From Verrucomicrobiaceae bacterium E54 (lineage in GTDB: Bacteria > Verrucomicrobiota > Verrucomicrobiia > Verrucomicrobiales > Akkermansiaceae), in NCBI GenBank assembly GCA_022548915.1, contig JAKZES010000005.1, positions 62,001-126,000 of the forward strand: DNA of 64,000 nucleotides, read 5' to 3'. The translations under genes and the position numbers were made by a program. Below are positions 45,915 through 55,922 of this stretch, piece after piece. Position 1 is the stretch's first letter; each line of letters opens with the position of its first letter. The notes beneath the pieces are model-generated. The model was not told the DNA's origin, did no database searches, and worked only from the letters and a program-made list of their open reading frames with translations.

Positions 45915-45948
45915 GCCCTCTCGTGCTGCGGCGCGTAAGGGCTTTTTT
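45915..45948 (+). terminator. Probable intrinsic terminator
   Basis: An outer stem GCCCT/AGGGC, with possible inner CG and GC pairs around a TGCG loop, is followed by six T. 40 bases after the cyclophilin stop. Confidence 0.65.
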
Positions 45949-46116
45949 GTGCATGTTTTGCATCAATAGGTGACAAAGTTGACCGGATTCCCTCCCCTTC
46001 ATCCCTCCGTGATCGCGTGGGAACCGTCAAGACGGGTTGATTTTCCACGCCATCAGGATTTCAATCCCTCCCGTCGGCCGCACCCACGGACGACAATCAC
46101 CCCATCCCCCTACAAG

Positions 46117-46554
46117 ATGAAACTCCCCCGCTCCCCCCGCGGTGGTGCCTTGATGGCCGCCACCCTTTTTGCCCTCGTGGCACCCTTCTCCGCCTCGGCT
46201 TCCGAGCACGCATCGGTCTCGACCGGAATCCGCACGTCCTCGACGGACATCTCCACCTACGCCCAGATCCTCCACGACGGGACCAACTGGACGATGATCC
46301 CCCGCGGCGCGGTCCTCCACCTTTCCGACAAGCACCGCGACAAGCTCGGCGAGCGCCCGGTCGGCAATCTGGTGTCCTGGCCGGAGTTCCTGTCGATCAA
46401 TCGCTCGTGGCTCGCCACCGAGGAGGTCACCCTGCGACAGGCGGAAGGCACCCGCGCGATCGACCCGCGGCGCCTGAGTTACTTTTCCAAGCAGAAGCGC
46501 ATGGTGGTCGCGGTCTATCAGGAATCGCCGATCGCCGTCGTGTTCATTCGCTGA
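46117..46554 (+). CDS. Small secreted protein of unknown function
   Basis: 145 aa from ATG 46117. Signal peptide 'GGALMAATLFALVAPFSASA', then a compact domain with 'YAQILHDGTNWTMIPRGAVL' and 'WPEFLSINRSWLATEEVTL'. The end 'MVVAVYQESPIAVVFIR' is a beta strand pair. Not recognised. The frame is open to 45970, but that part is low-complexity and would bury the signal peptide. Alone between a terminator and a convergent gene. Confidence 0.65.
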   Translation: MKLPRSPRGGALMAATLFALVAPFSASASEHASVSTGIRTSSTDISTYAQILHDGTNWTMIPRGAVLHLSDKHRDKLGERPVGNLVSWPEFLSINRSWLATEEVTLRQAEGTRAIDPRRLSYFSKQKRMVVAVYQESPIAVVFIR

Positions 46555-46659
46555 TTGCTTTCCCCGGGCCCGTCCCGGAGAGGATTTGGTGAAGCGTCGG
46601 CCGGACGGTGGCGGGCAATCGTATGCACAGCCCCCCGCCCGTTACCGAAAGGCCGGCCT

Positions 46660-47886
46660 TCACCTCTTCCCTCGCCACGCCGGCAGCGTGTCGTCCAGAA
46701 TGGACACGATCTTGCGTCGCTCGGACGCCGGCAGGTGGTCGGCGGGGCCTTCGCCCGTCTCGAGCGAATCCCTCAGGAGTTGCAACGTCGCCTCCTTGAC
46801 CCGCGGCGGCAGACTGTCGAACGCCTTGGAATAGACCATGCACGAACAGCGGTGCTTGAAAATCCGCTCGTACAGCCTGAAGTCCGCGAGCGAGCGCCCG
46901 GACGACGACTTGGGAAATCGTGCCGCGTAGTCGCGCTGATAGTCCCGGGAACCCTCGATTCCCTCACCGAGATCCGCTTCGCCCCGGAAAAGCAGCGCCG
47001 CGACGATCTTCCCGGCCATCGCATCGGCAATCCTGCCGGCCTGACCGGTGCCGGGATCCGCGTGCGGATCAATCACCTTCGCCAGCCATTCCGCCCGGTT
47101 GTAGCGAATCGAGGCGGCGTTGAGGAGATTGTGAACGAGGCACTGGTGCTCGAGAACCATCAAGGCCACCACATCGCTGGTCCCACGCGGATAGCGGGAA
47201 ACATCGATCCGGTCCGGTTCGAGTTTGCGGAAGGATTCATCCTCTTCGAACACCCGGTTTCCGTGGTGCCCGATCGCGCTGTTGCCGGTGACGTAGTAGC
47301 CGCCCCAGCGGTCACCGATCGGGGTGGTGTGATCGACCGTCACCGAGCCGAGCGAAAGCAACGGCCGCCCATCGCCATCCGGGAACACCGACCGGACCAG
47401 CATGCCCGGCACATTTTCGGTTCGCGTGGTGCCGTGGCACGAGAAGCACTCGCTGACGTCCCGGTCGATCCGCATTCCAGCCGGACCACCCGCCTCGATC
47501 AGGTAAAACACCGGCCCGAGCACCGGATCCTGGGAGATCACCTCGATCGCCCCTCCCGGAACGTAGCCGACGTAGTGGTTCTCGGAAAAATAGATCGCCC
47601 GCGGCGAATCCGGGGTGATCCGGCGGATCTGCTTGCTGGTTTTGGAAAACACCAGGATCTGCGAGCTCTCCGGAACTTCGAGCCAATCGAGAACGAAACT
47701 CAAGCGCTCCAGGTCATCCGTTCCGGTCGCCAGCGAGGGGTCCGCCTCCAGGCGCTCCATCAGTTCGGCGATCCGCCCGGTCGCTGGTGTTTCCGCGTAG
47801 CGCAGGGGCGGCAGGTCCCAGACGTCGGTCTGCTGTCCGCCGGCCAATCCGGCGGCTCCAAGCATCATGACGAGTCCCCAGCGCAT
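46660..47886 (-). CDS. Secreted mono-haem protein of unknown function
   Basis: 408 aa from ATG 47886, giving a signal peptide ('GLVMMLGAAGLAGG'). One c-type haem motif lies in 'VSECFSCHGTTRTENVPGML'. Upstream is 'IYFSENHYVGYVPGGAIEVI', and downstream 'HHGNRVFEEDESFRK' and 'VLEHQCLVHNLLN' offer possible distal His ligands. The fold is not one I can name; it resembles uncharacterised exported proteins with a single C-x2-C-H. A periplasmic redox role is inferred. The frame is open to 47940, without a signal sequence at that start. Confidence 0.72.
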   Translation of the reverse strand: MRWGLVMMLGAAGLAGGQQTDVWDLPPLRYAETPATGRIAELMERLEADPSLATGTDDLERLSFVLDWLEVPESSQILVFSKTSKQIRRITPDSPRAIYFSENHYVGYVPGGAIEVISQDPVLGPVFYLIEAGGPAGMRIDRDVSECFSCHGTTRTENVPGMLVRSVFPDGDGRPLLSLGSVTVDHTTPIGDRWGGYYVTGNSAIGHHGNRVFEEDESFRKLEPDRIDVSRYPRGTSDVVALMVLEHQCLVHNLLNAASIRYNRAEWLAKVIDPHADPGTGQAGRIADAMAGKIVAALLFRGEADLGEGIEGSRDYQRDYAARFPKSSSGRSLADFRLYERIFKHRCSCMVYSKAFDSLPPRVKEATLQLLRDSLETGEGPADHLPASERRKIVSILDDTLPAWRGKR

Positions 47887-48112
47887 GCCCCATGCAACGT
47901 TGCCACGCCGCAAAATCCTACGCAAAACCTGCCGAACCACCCTCGCCCCCCCGCCGGATCATTGGTGCGTTGGCGCCCTCCTTGCGCTGGGACCGACGTC
48001 CATCTTTTCGGTGACCGGGACCGAGTCCACGGTGGAAATGCCGCGCCCGGCAAGACGGGAGCCTTGAAGGATCCCCGCCTGTCGGGAACTTTCTGTTTTC
48101 CAAGAGCGATCG

Positions 48113-49603
48113 ATGGGGGAAGCTGGGCCCGTGAGCGCCACTGCCCCAATCAAGCCGATCGCGGCCGAAGCCGCCTGCTACTCGACCGCCGCCGCGATCC
48201 TCTCCTGGGACCAGGAGACCCGGATGCCGCCGGAGGCCGCCCGCTGGCGGGCAAATCAGCTCGCGACCCTTTCCGGGAAAGCCCATGAACTGCAGACGTC
48301 GGCCGACTGGCGGGATGCCATTGAGTCGGCGCTGGCCTCGGCTTCGTCACCCCGGGAACAGGCCAATGCCCGCGAGATGAAACGGCGCTTCGAGCGTGCC
48401 TCGAAGATCCCCACCGAACTCGTCAAGCGCGAAGCCGCGCTGACCTCCAGAGCCAAGGGAGTCTGGGCGGCGGCCCGGGAGGCCAGTGATTTCCCCCGCT
48501 TCGCACCCGTGCTTGAGGAGTTGATCGGCCTGGCCCGGGAAAAGGCGGAGTGCTGGGGGTATCCGGACGAGCCCTACGACGCGCTTCTGGAAACCTACGA
48601 GCGTGGGGCCACGACCGCCTTGATCGGCGGGTTGTTCGATCAGGTCCGTCCTCAATTGCGGGAGATCGCCACCGCAGCGACCCGCCGGTCAGCGGAGCAG
48701 CAGCCCACAATTCCCGAAGGCCCCTACCCTGTGGCCGCCCAGCAAGCCTTCAACCGGGAGGTGGCCGAGGCTCTCGGCTTCCGCTTTTCCGCCGGTCGCA
48801 TCGACTCGAGTGCCCATCCATTCTGCACCACCCTCGGGCCGTCCGACATCCGTCTCACCACGCGCTACGATGAAGCCGACTTCACCTCGTCCCTTTTCGG
48901 AGTGATGCATGAGGTCGGCCACGGCCTCTACGAGCAGGGGCTTGCCGACGATGATTTCGGCACGCCCGCCGGCGAGTCGGTGTCCCTGGGCATCCACGAG
49001 TCCCAGTCGCGGCTGTGGGAGAACCACATCGGCCGGTCGCGAGCCTTCTGGGAGAAGTGGTATCCCCGCGCACAGGCGCATTTCCCCTGCCTCGCTTCAC
49101 TCCCGCTCGACGCCTTCATGCGCCACGTGCTGCGCTCCGAATTCTCGTTCATCCGGGTCGAGGCCGACGAGGCCACCTACGATCTCCACATCCTGCTGCG
49201 ATTCGATCTCGAGCGCCAGTTGGTGAACGGAAGCCTCGCGGTCGCCGACTTACCCGACGCCTGGAACGAGGCATTCGGCGCGCTCTCCGGCCTGTGCCCT
49301 CCCGACGATCGAAGGGGCTGCCTCCAGGACATCCACTGGTCGATGGGAGGACTCGGTTACTTTCCGACCTACACCCTGGGGAATCTGCATGCCGCCCAGC
49401 TGTTCGCCGCCTCACAAGCGGTGCCGGAGATCGCCGATTCCGTGAAGAGCGCCGACTACGCGCCGCTGCTCGACTGGCTGCAGAAGCACGTCCACTGCCA
49501 CGGTGCCACGATCGAACCCGCGGAGATCATCCGCCTCGCCACCGGCCGGGAGCCGTCGGCCGAGGCCCACCTGCAGCACCTCAGGGACCGCTACCTCACT
49601 TGA
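48113..49603 (+). CDS. Carboxypeptidase Taq-type metallopeptidase (M32)
   Basis: 496 aa, close to the family's usual 500. Zinc motif 'HEVGH' at residues 266-270 within '[13 protein letters not shown]', followed by the third-ligand motif '[12 protein letters not shown]'. The N-terminal '[11 protein letters not shown]' is also typical of M32. It removes C-terminal amino acids from peptides in the cytoplasm. The extreme N-terminus is a few residues shorter or more diverged than most. Convergent with the next gene, overlapping by 8 bases. Confidence 0.92.
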   Translation: MGEAGPVSATAPIKPIAAEAACYSTAAAILSWDQETRMPPEAARWRANQLATLSGKAHELQTSADWRDAIESALASASSPREQANAREMKRRFERASKIPTELVKREAALTSRAKGVWAAAREASDFPRFAPVLEELIGLAREKAECWGYPDEPYDALLETYERGATTALIGGLFDQVRPQLREIATAATRRSAEQQPTIPEGPYPVAAQQAFNREVAEALGFRFSAGRIDSSAHPFCTTLGPSDIRLTTRYDEADFTSSLFGVMHEVGHGLYEQGLADDDFGTPAGESVSLGIHESQSRLWENHIGRSRAFWEKWYPRAQAHFPCLASLPLDAFMRHVLRSEFSFIRVEADEATYDLHILLRFDLERQLVNGSLAVADLPDAWNEAFGALSGLCPPDDRRGCLQDIHWSMGGLGYFPTYTLGNLHAAQLFAASQAVPEIADSVKSADYAPLLDWLQKHVHCHGATIEPAEIIRLATGREPSAEAHLQHLRDRYLT

Positions 49604-50414
49604 TTTCCATGCCACTCTTCGGCCAGATCCAGCGGACGATCTTTCCACCATCGATCAGCGCCTGGGCCTGGATGGTCTTCACGCCGAAAATCGTCTCCGC
49701 CTTGTAGGCGACGAGCCCGGTCTGATAGGTCACGCCGTCCCGTTCCTCATCCTCCCCGGCCTTCCAGCCGAGGACCTGGTCGAAGGTGAACTCGCTGACG
49801 CTGCCGGCCTTGATGCTGTCCTGCATGAGCTTGACGATCTCCTCGGCATCCAGACTCGCCGCCGGTTCCGGAGCCGGTTCTTCCGCCGGCTCTTCCATCG
49901 GTTCGCCACCGGCGACCGGAGGCTCGACGGGATCCGGAGCGGGAGGTTCGGGCGCTGGCGGTTCGACCGCCGGCGGCTGATTGCCGAGAAGGGCCACGAG
50001 ATCGGTCTCCATCACCGGCACCCGGCCTTCTATGGGACCACCCGGCACAAGGGTGACGACGAGGTCGTTGCCTTCGATTCGGACCGGGGTCGCCTGGGTC
50101 CCGGCCTCCATCACCAGCGCTTGCGCCGCGCCCGGGGCGGAGAACTCGACGCTGCGCTTGAGCGTCACCTTGCCGGGAAACTGGTCCGGCTTGAGGGCCG
50201 CCACCCAGGCAGGCGGAGCGGCTGAGGGCGGCTCGACCGGTGGTTGGGGTGCGGGCGGAGGCGGTTCGGCCGCCGGTTCAGGATCCTCCGACCGGGGTTC
50301 CTCCGGAGCGGCCGGTTGCTGGACTGAAATCAGGGACGGGCGAACCGATGGCTCCAACAGATAGCCCGCCACTCCCGCCACTGCGATACCGATGAGTCCG
50401 ACAACTGGTTTCAT
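49596..50414 (-). CDS. Exported or membrane-anchored protein with two Pro/Glu linkers
   Basis: 272 aa. N-terminal hydrophobic segment 'VVGLIGIAVAGVAGYLL', a Pro/Glu/Ala linker (~35-68), a beta-rich domain (~70-145, 'FPGKVTLKRSVEFSAPG'), a second Pro/Glu linker, and a C-terminal ~75-residue domain ('GWKAGEDEERDGVTYQTGLV', 'KAETIFGVKTIQAQALIDGG'). The last part could be a cell-envelope binding module. No family recognised. The short overlap with the M32 gene is tail to tail, with no terminator seen. Confidence 0.68.
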   Translation of the reverse strand: MKPVVGLIGIAVAGVAGYLLEPSVRPSLISVQQPAAPEEPRSEDPEPAAEPPPPAPQPPVEPPSAAPPAWVAALKPDQFPGKVTLKRSVEFSAPGAAQALVMEAGTQATPVRIEGNDLVVTLVPGGPIEGRVPVMETDLVALLGNQPPAVEPPAPEPPAPDPVEPPVAGGEPMEEPAEEPAPEPAASLDAEEIVKLMQDSIKAGSVSEFTFDQVLGWKAGEDEERDGVTYQTGLVAYKAETIFGVKTIQAQALIDGGKIVRWIWPKSGMEIK

Positions 50415-50511
50415 GCTGGGATTACGTTACGAAAACCCCGCTTCTTTGCCAGAGTTTTGACCGCCTGCTTCTTCACTGGACGCCCGACCCACCCTCCGCA
50501 CAGGCTCAGGC

Positions 50512-53280
50512 ATGCCCCGGCTCTACCTCCTCGACGGAATGGCGCTCGTCTATCGCGCCCACTTTGCGCTGATCCGGAACCCCATCCGGAACTCGAAGGG
50601 CATCAACACCTCGGCCCTCTACGGCTTCACCAACACCCTCCTCACGATTCTCGAGAACGAAAAGCCGACCCATATCGGCGTGGCCTTCGACACCTCGGCC
50701 CCCACGCCCCGCCACGAGAAGTTTCCGGCCTACAAGGCCCAGCGGGAGGAAATGCCGGAAGAACTCGCGGCGGCGATCCCGAACGTCAAGCGCCTGTGCC
50801 GGGCCTTCCACATCCCGGTGCTGGAGATCGACGGCTACGAGGCCGACGACATCATCGGCACCATTGCCCGCCGCGCGGAGCAGGAGGAGGGCTACGAAAC
50901 CTACATGGTGACGCCCGACAAGGACTTCGCCCAACTGGTTTCCCCGACCACCTTCATGTGGCGTCCGGGAAAGCAGGGCGCCGAGCACGAGGTGATCGGC
51001 CCCGGTCGGCTTCATGAGATCTGGGGGGTCGACCAGCCGGAAAAGATCATCGACCTGCTCGGCCTGATGGGCGATTCGGTCGACAACATCCCCGGGATCC
51101 CCGGGATCGGACCGAAGACCGCCCAGAAGCTCATCGTGCAGTTCGGGTCGCTCGAGGGCGTGCTCGAGAACTCGGACCAACTGAAGGGCAAGCAGAAGGA
51201 GAAGGTCGAGGCCAACGCCGAGATGGCGAGGCTGTCGAAGGATCTCGCGACCATCATCACCGATGTCCCGCTGGAGTCCGCTTGGGAGGATCTGGAATTG
51301 AACGAACCCGACGCCGATGCGGTCCGCGAGTTGTTCAATGAATTCGAGTTCCGGACGCTGGCGAAGCGGGTGTTCGGCAAGGACGAGGAACTCTCGAAGA
51401 CCGGGTCGGACGCCGCCGGCGACGAGGGAGAGGGTGCGGAGTTGATCCGGTCCCTGGCGGACGTGAAACCCACCTATACGCTCGCCGACACTCCTGAGAA
51501 ACAGCAGCGCCTGCTCGGCGAGTTGAAGTCGCTCAAGCGGTTCTGCTTCGACATCGAAACGACTTCCCTCGACCGCTTCGAGGCGCGCCTCCTCGGCATC
51601 GCCTTTTCGTGGAAGGCGCACGAGGGCTGGTATCTGCCCTACGATGAGTCCCTGCGGCCCGCACTGTTGGAGGTCTTTTCCGGACGGGCCCACAAGATCG
51701 GCCACAATCTGAAATACGACCTCTGTGTCCTCCTGCGTCACGATTTTCCGGTCGAGGGTCCGTTCTTCGACACGATGCTGGCGCACGCCGTGATGCACCC
51801 CGGCATGAAGCACGGCATGGATCACCTGAGCGAGACGCTCCTCGGATACCGACCCATCAAGTTGGCGGACCTGGTTCCCGAGGAGGTCGAGGAGGACCTG
51901 TTCAGCCAGGCGGCGAAGAAGAAGGACGGCAAACATCTCGACGTTTCCAGCATTCCGCTCGAGGCACTCGCCGAATACGCGGCAGAGGATGCCGACGTGA
52001 CCTGGCAGCTCTACGAGCGCTTTGTCCGCGACCTCGATGCCGCCGACCAGACCGGTGTCTTCGAGTCGATCGAAGCCCCTCTGATGCCGGTCCTCGTCCG
52101 CATGGAAATGGAGGGGATCCGCATGGATACCGGCGCGCTCGCCGCCATCGGCGGAAAGCTCCAGCAGCGCATCGAGGAACTTGCGAGTGGCATCGCCACC
52201 CATGCCGGGCGCCCCTTCAACCTGAATTCCCCCAAGCAACTCGGCGAGATCCTCTTCGACGAACTCAAGCTCACCGAGAAGCCGAAGAAGACCCGCACCG
52301 GACAGTACAAGACCGATGAACAGACGCTGGTTTCCCTAAGCGGCCTTCATCCCATCATCGATGAGATCCTCGAATACCGCGAGGCCACCAAGCTCAAGTC
52401 GACCTATGTCGACGCCCTCCCCAACCACCTCCAGCCATCGACGAAGCGGGTCCACACCCACTTCCACCAGTTGGTGGCGGCCACCGGTCGTCTGGCATCC
52501 ACGGATCCCAATCTCCAGAACATCCCGGTGCGCTCCGCCAGCGGACGCGAAATCCGCCGGGCCTTCGTCCCCAGGGAAGGCTGCGTCCTGCTGAGCTGCG
52601 ACTACTCGCAGATCGAGTTGCGGGTGATGGCCGCCCTGGCTCGTGACGAGTCGATGATCGAGGCCTTTCGCAAGCAGAAGGACATTCACACGGCGACGGC
52701 CGCCCGGGTCTGGGGCGTTGCCGAGTCCGGGGTCAGTGCCGACCAGCGCCGGGGCGCCAAGATGGTGAACTTCGGGATCATCTACGGAATCTCGGCGTTC
52801 GGCCTCGCCCAACGACTCGGGATCCCGCGCGGGGAAGCCGCAGAGATCATCGAGAACTATTTCAAGCAGTACCCGGCCATCCGCGAGTTCATGGACCGCA
52901 CCATCGAGGAAGCCCGGGACAAGGGCTACGTCTCGACCCTCGCGGGCCGCCGCCGCGAGTTTCCCGACCTGAAGTCGAGCAATCAGACCATTCGCGGAAA
53001 CGCCGAGCGGGCGGCGATCAACACCCCCATCCAGGGCACGGCGGCAGACATGATCAAGCTGGCCATGATCCGGATCGACGATCTGATCCGGACGAAGAAG
53101 TACCGCAGCCGGATGCTTCTCCAGGTGCACGATGAGTTGATCTTCGACCTCGCTCCCGATGAGGAAGCGACGCTGCTCCCTGAGATCACGGGACTCATGG
53201 AGACCGCCATGCCGCTGCCCGGCGGCGTGCCGCTTCTGGTCGAACACGGCACCGGCCCCGACTGGCTCGCGGCGCACTGA
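50512..53280 (+). CDS. polA: DNA polymerase I
   Basis: 922 aa, three active modules. 5' nuclease (residues 1-300: 'YLLDGMALVYRAHFAL', 'DGYEADDIIGTIA', 'GDSVDNIPGIPGIGPKTA'). Proofreading exonuclease with D347 and E349, 'GHNLKYD' and 'YAAEDADVTW', so all acidic ligands are kept. Polymerase with motif A D697 ('CDYSQIELR'), motif B 'RRGAKMVNFGIIYG' and motif C D874 ('VHDELIF'). Many bacterial Pol I proteins have lost proofreading; this one should retain it. Start: ATG 50512. Confidence 0.97.
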   Translation: MPRLYLLDGMALVYRAHFALIRNPIRNSKGINTSALYGFTNTLLTILENEKPTHIGVAFDTSAPTPRHEKFPAYKAQREEMPEELAAAIPNVKRLCRAFHIPVLEIDGYEADDIIGTIARRAEQEEGYETYMVTPDKDFAQLVSPTTFMWRPGKQGAEHEVIGPGRLHEIWGVDQPEKIIDLLGLMGDSVDNIPGIPGIGPKTAQKLIVQFGSLEGVLENSDQLKGKQKEKVEANAEMARLSKDLATIITDVPLESAWEDLELNEPDADAVRELFNEFEFRTLAKRVFGKDEELSKTGSDAAGDEGEGAELIRSLADVKPTYTLADTPEKQQRLLGELKSLKRFCFDIETTSLDRFEARLLGIAFSWKAHEGWYLPYDESLRPALLEVFSGRAHKIGHNLKYDLCVLLRHDFPVEGPFFDTMLAHAVMHPGMKHGMDHLSETLLGYRPIKLADLVPEEVEEDLFSQAAKKKDGKHLDVSSIPLEALAEYAAEDADVTWQLYERFVRDLDAADQTGVFESIEAPLMPVLVRMEMEGIRMDTGALAAIGGKLQQRIEELASGIATHAGRPFNLNSPKQLGEILFDELKLTEKPKKTRTGQYKTDEQTLVSLSGLHPIIDEILEYREATKLKSTYVDALPNHLQPSTKRVHTHFHQLVAATGRLASTDPNLQNIPVRSASGREIRRAFVPREGCVLLSCDYSQIELRVMAALARDESMIEAFRKQKDIHTATAARVWGVAESGVSADQRRGAKMVNFGIIYGISAFGLAQRLGIPRGEAAEIIENYFKQYPAIREFMDRTIEEARDKGYVSTLAGRRREFPDLKSSNQTIRGNAERAAINTPIQGTAADMIKLAMIRIDDLIRTKKYRSRMLLQVHDELIFDLAPDEEATLLPEITGLMETAMPLPGGVPLLVEHGTGPDWLAAH

Positions 53281-53295
53281 AGGACACCCACCTCC

Positions 53296-53781
53296 CTACG
53301 GAGCCACGGCCAGCCGTTCGGGCTCGCTCTCGGCGTCGATGAGGAAGCCGTTCTCCTTGTAGGTCTTCAGTCGGAAGTGGGTCGCGGTCGAGAGTACGCC
53401 ATCCATCGTACTGAGTTTCTCCGAAACGAAGCGGGCGACCTCCCTCAGGTCCGAGCCTTCCACCACCACCATCAGGTCGTAGCCTCCGCTCGCGAGGTAG
53501 CAGCTGGTCACCGGTTCGAAGCGGGCGATCCGCAGGGCCAGCCGGTCGAACCCGCCACCCCGCTCCGGAGTCAGCTTCACCTCGATGAAGGCGGAGACGT
53601 CATCGTCCCCGGCACGTTCGGGATCGATGACCGCCTGGTAACCGACGATCGTTCCATCCTCCTCCCACGCAGCCAGCTTCGCACGGACCTCGTCCTCGCT
53701 GAGCGACAGCAGCTCCGCCAGTTCGGCATGGGAGTGACGCGCCTTGCGGCGCAGGAGTTGAAGCAAGGGATCGATCGACAT
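53296..53781 (-). CDS. Lrp/AsnC-family transcriptional regulator
   Basis: 161 aa. An N-terminal winged helix ('HSHAELAELLSLSEDEVRAK') is joined to a RAM effector domain ('YLASGGYDLMVVVEGSDL', 'ATHFRLKTYKENG'). It forms dimers or octamers that usually respond to amino acids. The target is unknown; it stands alone between the convergent polA and the phosphofructokinase gene, from which it is separated by 52 bases on the same strand. Confidence 0.88.
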   Translation of the reverse strand: MSIDPLLQLLRRKARHSHAELAELLSLSEDEVRAKLAAWEEDGTIVGYQAVIDPERAGDDDVSAFIEVKLTPERGGGFDRLALRIARFEPVTSCYLASGGYDLMVVVEGSDLREVARFVSEKLSTMDGVLSTATHFRLKTYKENGFLIDAESEPERLAVAP

Positions 53782-53833
53782 GAGGAAGCGACGCTAGCGG
53801 AATCGATGGCGGCGCTCAAGACCGGCGTCCGGC

Positions 53834-54907
53834 TCAGTCGCCCAGGCAAATCCCGATCGAGCGGGCCACCTGGACCATCTCACCAGCCGGATCGACGGTC
53901 CTGAGTTGATGGACGGCCTCCTCGATCGGCACGGAATCGACGTGGTAGGACTGGTAGCTGACCATTCGCCCAAAGCCGCCTTCCTCGGCGAGCTTCACCG
54001 CCTTGACCCCGAAGCGAACCCCGAGGATCCGGTCGAGCGCCGTCGGGGCCCCGCCCCGCTGGAGGTGCCCGAGCGTGCACGCCCGCGTTTCCTTTCCGGT
54101 CAGGGCCTGGAGCCGGTTGGCCACCACGTCCCCCACCCCTCCAAAGCGGACCCGGTCGCCCGTTTTTTCATCAATGGTGACCATGTCATCGTCGGGCAAG
54201 CGGACCCCCTCCGCCACCACAACCAGCGTGCTGTGAAGTCCGGACGCATCGCGCTGACGGATGAAATCCGCCACCTTCCCGAGGTCGAAGGGGATCTCGG
54301 GCAGGAGGATCACCTTGGCACCTCCGGCAATGCCGCCCCACAGCGCGATCCAGCCGGCCTGGCGGCCCATGACTTCGAGGACGAGGATGCGCTTGTGACT
54401 CTCGGCGGTGGTGTGCAGGCGGTCGAGACCGTCGACGACCGTGCTCACCGCGCTGTCGAAGCCGAAGGTCATGGCGGTGGCCTGGAGATCGTTGTCGATG
54501 GTCTTGGGCACCCCGATGACCGGCCAGCCCTGGCGGTAAAGTTGGAGCGCCGTCTTCAGCGAACCATCGCCGCCGACCACGATGAGGGCGCCGATGCCCA
54601 GATCATCAAGGGTCTGTTTTCCCTTCCTGATGACCTCGGTCGGCGTGTCCGAGACCCCGCTTGCCCCGATCCTGCTCGCGAAGTGGCCCTTGTTGGTGGT
54701 TCCAAGGATCGTCCCCCCCAGCTTGAGGATCCCGATCGTGTCCTGGGGCCGGAGAACCAGGGAGTCCCCGGGCGAAAGCAGCCCCTCGAAGCCATCCCTG
54801 AAGCCGAAGACTTCCCATCCCAACTCGGTGGCCGCGCCGACGACCCCGTGGATCACGGCATTGAGACCCGGGCAGTCGCCACCGCTGTTGAGAATTCCGA
54901 TCCGCAT
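53834..54907 (-). CDS. pfkA: 6-phosphofructokinase, mixed-type residues
   Basis: Glycolytic enzyme converting fructose 6-phosphate to the 1,6-bisphosphate (357 aa). Catalytic 'PKTIDND' at residues 134-140 and 'GGDGS' at 112-116. In the Escherichia coli numbering, Gly at 104 (here G115) indicates ATP, whereas Lys at 124 (here K135) is characteristic of pyrophosphate-dependent and clade X enzymes. The phosphoryl donor is therefore uncertain. 'GRQAGWIA' and 'LGHLQRGGAPTALDR' fit the family. No regulatory extension. Confidence 0.92.
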   Translation of the reverse strand: MRIGILNSGGDCPGLNAVIHGVVGAATELGWEVFGFRDGFEGLLSPGDSLVLRPQDTIGILKLGGTILGTTNKGHFASRIGASGVSDTPTEVIRKGKQTLDDLGIGALIVVGGDGSLKTALQLYRQGWPVIGVPKTIDNDLQATAMTFGFDSAVSTVVDGLDRLHTTAESHKRILVLEVMGRQAGWIALWGGIAGGAKVILLPEIPFDLGKVADFIRQRDASGLHSTLVVVAEGVRLPDDDMVTIDEKTGDRVRFGGVGDVVANRLQALTGKETRACTLGHLQRGGAPTALDRILGVRFGVKAVKLAEEGGFGRMVSYQSYHVDSVPIEEAVHQLRTVDPAGEMVQVARSIGICLGD

Positions 54908-54968
54908 GGATCCGAGCTACCAGATGGACCCGGCACGGATAAGGGAAATCTCCTGCCAATGCCGTACC

Positions 54969-55922
54969 TCAACGGGGATTCGGCACGTGGAGGATCTCCC
55001 GCTTGGCGTTTTCCACCGGAGCACCGGCGGAAACCCAGCGATCATAAATTCCCCACCCCTGCGGAATCAAGGCGCGGGCTCTTGCGAATCGATCCGGAGA
55101 ATTGAGCAGCACAACGATCAGCCTGCGGGGCGTGACGCCCTTGCTCCCGTCCGGCTTGGGACGAATCAGCGGCGGGCGCTCGACCGACAGCGACAGGCAC
55201 TGCCCGGCGGCGCGGGTGGTCCCGGTCTTGAGGCCGATGATGGTTTCGGAAACCAGCTCGTTGGTGTTCTTCACATTGAAGCTGCGGGGTTGTTCCAGCC
55301 CCTTCACGGTGATCAGCCGCTCCTTCTGCCGGGAGATGAAGGTGAAGCCCGGGCGCCGCATCGCATAGACCGAGAGCTTGGCGATGTCGGCCGCGGTCGA
55401 AACCCCGACCTGGTCCGGCAATTCCAATCCGTGCGGATTTCTGAAGGTGGTCTTCCGCATCTCCAGGGCCTTGGCCAGTTGGTTCATCTCATCCACGAAC
55501 TCGCGGATCGGATCGCCCTGACGGCCCTTGCGGCGGAGGAACTCCCGGCCGACGTGATCCGCGAGCGTGAGTGCCGCCGCATTGTCCGAGCCGAGGACCG
55601 CCGAGCTCAGGGCCTCGATCATCAGCATCCGTTCCCCGGGCACCAGAGCCATGGGATTCGGCCCCGGAAGGGCCACGACGGCCGGGGGCACCACCACCTC
55701 CCGTTTCGCGACGTCCACGCCGGCCGCCTCCGCCCAGTCGGTGACCAGCACGGCGGTGGCGATCTTGGTCAGGCTGGCGACCGGGCGCTTGACCGTGGAA
55801 TTGTTGGCGATGAGCACCTTGCCGGAATGGGCCTCGACCACCATGAGAGCCTCTTCCGCTGCCAGCAACCCGACCGCCGAAGCCGCCACCACTGCCCGAA
55901 TCCATGTTTTCGCGAAACGCAC
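54969..55922 (-). CDS. D-alanyl-D-alanine carboxypeptidase (PBP5/6-like)
   Basis: 317 aa, GTG start and a signal peptide ('IRAVVAASAVGLLAA'). All three serine peptidase S11 motifs are kept: S-x-x-K in 'ASLTKIAT', S-x-N in 'LGSDNAAA' and 'LKTGTTRAAG'. It trims the terminal D-Ala of peptidoglycan stem peptides in the periplasm. It lacks the usual C-terminal PBP5 domain and amphipathic anchor, so it may be soluble. Divergent from the RRM protein. Confidence 0.9.
   Translation of the reverse strand: MRFAKTWIRAVVAASAVGLLAAEEALMVVEAHSGKVLIANNSTVKRPVASLTKIATAVLVTDWAEAAGVDVAKREVVVPPAVVALPGPNPMALVPGERMLMIEALSSAVLGSDNAAALTLADHVGREFLRRKGRQGDPIREFVDEMNQLAKALEMRKTTFRNPHGLELPDQVGVSTAADIAKLSVYAMRRPGFTFISRQKERLITVKGLEQPRSFNVKNTNELVSETIIGLKTGTTRAAGQCLSLSVERPPLIRPKPDGSKGVTPRRLIVVLLNSPDRFARARALIPQGWGIYDRWVSAGAPVENAKREILHVPNPR

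Noticed and set aside
46649-46660. 12-base palindrome AAGGCCGGCCTT at the end of the mono-haem gene
   Set aside because: No T-run and only G+C-rich self-complementarity of a kind expected by chance here; not called a terminator.
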